Of a stretch of DNA of 64,000 bases, positions 63,580 to 64,000 are shown one piece after another. A model generated the notes under the pieces. It did not search any database and was not told the DNA's origin. It saw only the letters and a list, made by a program, of their open reading frames with translations. Position 1 is the stretch's first letter; each line of letters opens with the position of its first letter. This DNA is from Atopomonas sediminilitoris (GTDB taxonomy: Bacteria; Pseudomonadota; Gammaproteobacteria; Pseudomonadales; Pseudomonadaceae), in assembly GCF_022601735.1 (NCBI RefSeq), contig NZ_JAKUMM010000008.1, forward strand, positions 1 to 64,000, in the 5' to 3' direction. The position numbers and the translations under genes are program-made.

Positions 63580-64000
63580 TTAGTACTTAATAAAGTGCTC
63601 GCGGTAATGGCGCAGCTCATTCACCGAATCACGAATATCGTCCAGCGCCAAGTGGCTGCTCTGCTTCTTAACCCCGTCTTTCACGTGCGGCGCCCAGCGC
63701 GCGGCCAGCTCTTTGAGGGTTGAAACATCCAAATTGCGGTAGTGGAAGAAGTGCTCCAGCGCCGGCATGTGGCGGTACAAGAAGCGGCGATCTTGGCAAA
63801 TGCTGTTACCGCACATCGGTGACGTGCGCTCCGGCACCCACTGCTGCAAGAAGGCAATGGTCTGGGCACAGGCTTCGTCTTCGCTCACGCGGCTCTGACG
63901 CACACGCTCGGTCAGACCCGACTGGCCGTGCTGGCGGGTATTCCACTCATCCATCCCGGCCAACACCTCATCACTCTGATGAATCGCCAGCATCGGGCCT
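63580..64000 (-). CDS. orn: Oligoribonuclease, N-terminus outside window
   Basis: The C-terminal ~140 residues of the DEDDh 3'-5' exonuclease that degrades short oligoribonucleotides, including pGpG from c-di-[62 protein letters not shown] and [20 protein letters not shown] (in part) are all typical. The frame runs past base 64000, so the start is missing. It converges on queG. Confidence 0.95.
   Translation of the reverse strand, partial: GPMLAIHQSDEVLAGMDEWNTRQHGQSGLTERVRQSRVSEDEACAQTIAFLQQWVPERTSPMCGNSICQDRRFLYRHMPALEHFFHYRNLDVSTLKELAARWAPHVKDGVKKQSSHLALDDIRDSVNELRHYREHFIKY

Overview
The window is a dense, GC-rich chromosomal segment from a gammaproteobacterium, most likely a member of the Pseudomonadaceae or a close relative. 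The main reason is gene order. The left half carries nrdR-ribD-ribE-ribBA-ribH-nusB-thiL-pgpA and flavodoxin/folM/folE/folX. The right half carries rpsF-rpsR-(membrane protein)-rplI-dnaB-alr and rlmB-rnr-tRNALeu-purA-hisZ-DUF2065-hflC-hflK-hflX-hfq-miaA-mutL-amidase-tsaE-nnr-queG-orn. Both match the Pseudomonas arrangement as I remember it. No plasmid, phage, CRISPR or IS genes were seen.

Layout. 1-6.4 kb: end of a Crp/Fnr regulator, a flavodoxin, a short LOV blue-light receptor, a PilZ-like protein, a MerR/LitR-type regulator (PplR class), a DUF393 redox protein, and the overlapping pterin operon folM-folE-folX followed by DUF1244 and HopJ-family genes. 6.4-11.5 kb: CHASE4-PAS-GGDEF diguanylate cyclase, cysZ, a GT4 glycosyltransferase behind a striking hairpin, and a DegV protein. 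11.6-14.9 kb: an old-yellow-enzyme reductase with its TetR regulator (shared 14-bp operator), a retropepsin-like protease and a periplasmic solute-binding protein. 14.9-20.7 kb: pgpA-thiL-nusB-ribH-ribBA-ribE-ribD-nrdR, all on the minus strand and mostly overlapping. 20.8-23.2 kb: paired lipoproteins, a dihaem cytochrome and a beta-helix protein. 23.2-24.1 kb: a gene-free mosaic of inverted repeats. 24.1-29.9 kb: YkgJ, a membrane AraC regulator, YgiQ radical SAM protein, and a 7TMR-GGDEF protein. 29.9-34.6 kb: alr-dnaB-rplI-(DUF2232-like)-rpsR-rpsF. 34.8-45.4 kb: an accessory block between rpsF and rlmB holding two paralogous RhlE-like helicases, a MerR-controlled periplasmic molybdenum hydroxylase with its maturation genes, a class D beta-lactamase, an orphan ParA and an AI-2E-family permease. 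45.5-64 kb: the RNA/cell-wall/DNA-repair housekeeping cluster from rlmB to orn, with two tRNA-Leu(CAG) genes.

How it fits together. The most interesting system is at the left: a LOV receptor (photoactive Cys53) beside a PplR-type regulator, whose predicted direct-repeat operator (half-sites TGTACA and GGTATA separated by 12 bases) sits on the folM-folE-folX promoter. This predicts blue-light control of tetrahydromonapterin synthesis. Other local circuits readable from the DNA are TetR/old yellow enzyme, MerR/molybdenum hydroxylase (a MerR-type promoter with a 19-20 bp spacer and a central dyad), and a 5' hairpin that may gate the glycosyltransferase. All functions are inferred from sequence motifs and remembered family knowledge; no database search was run.
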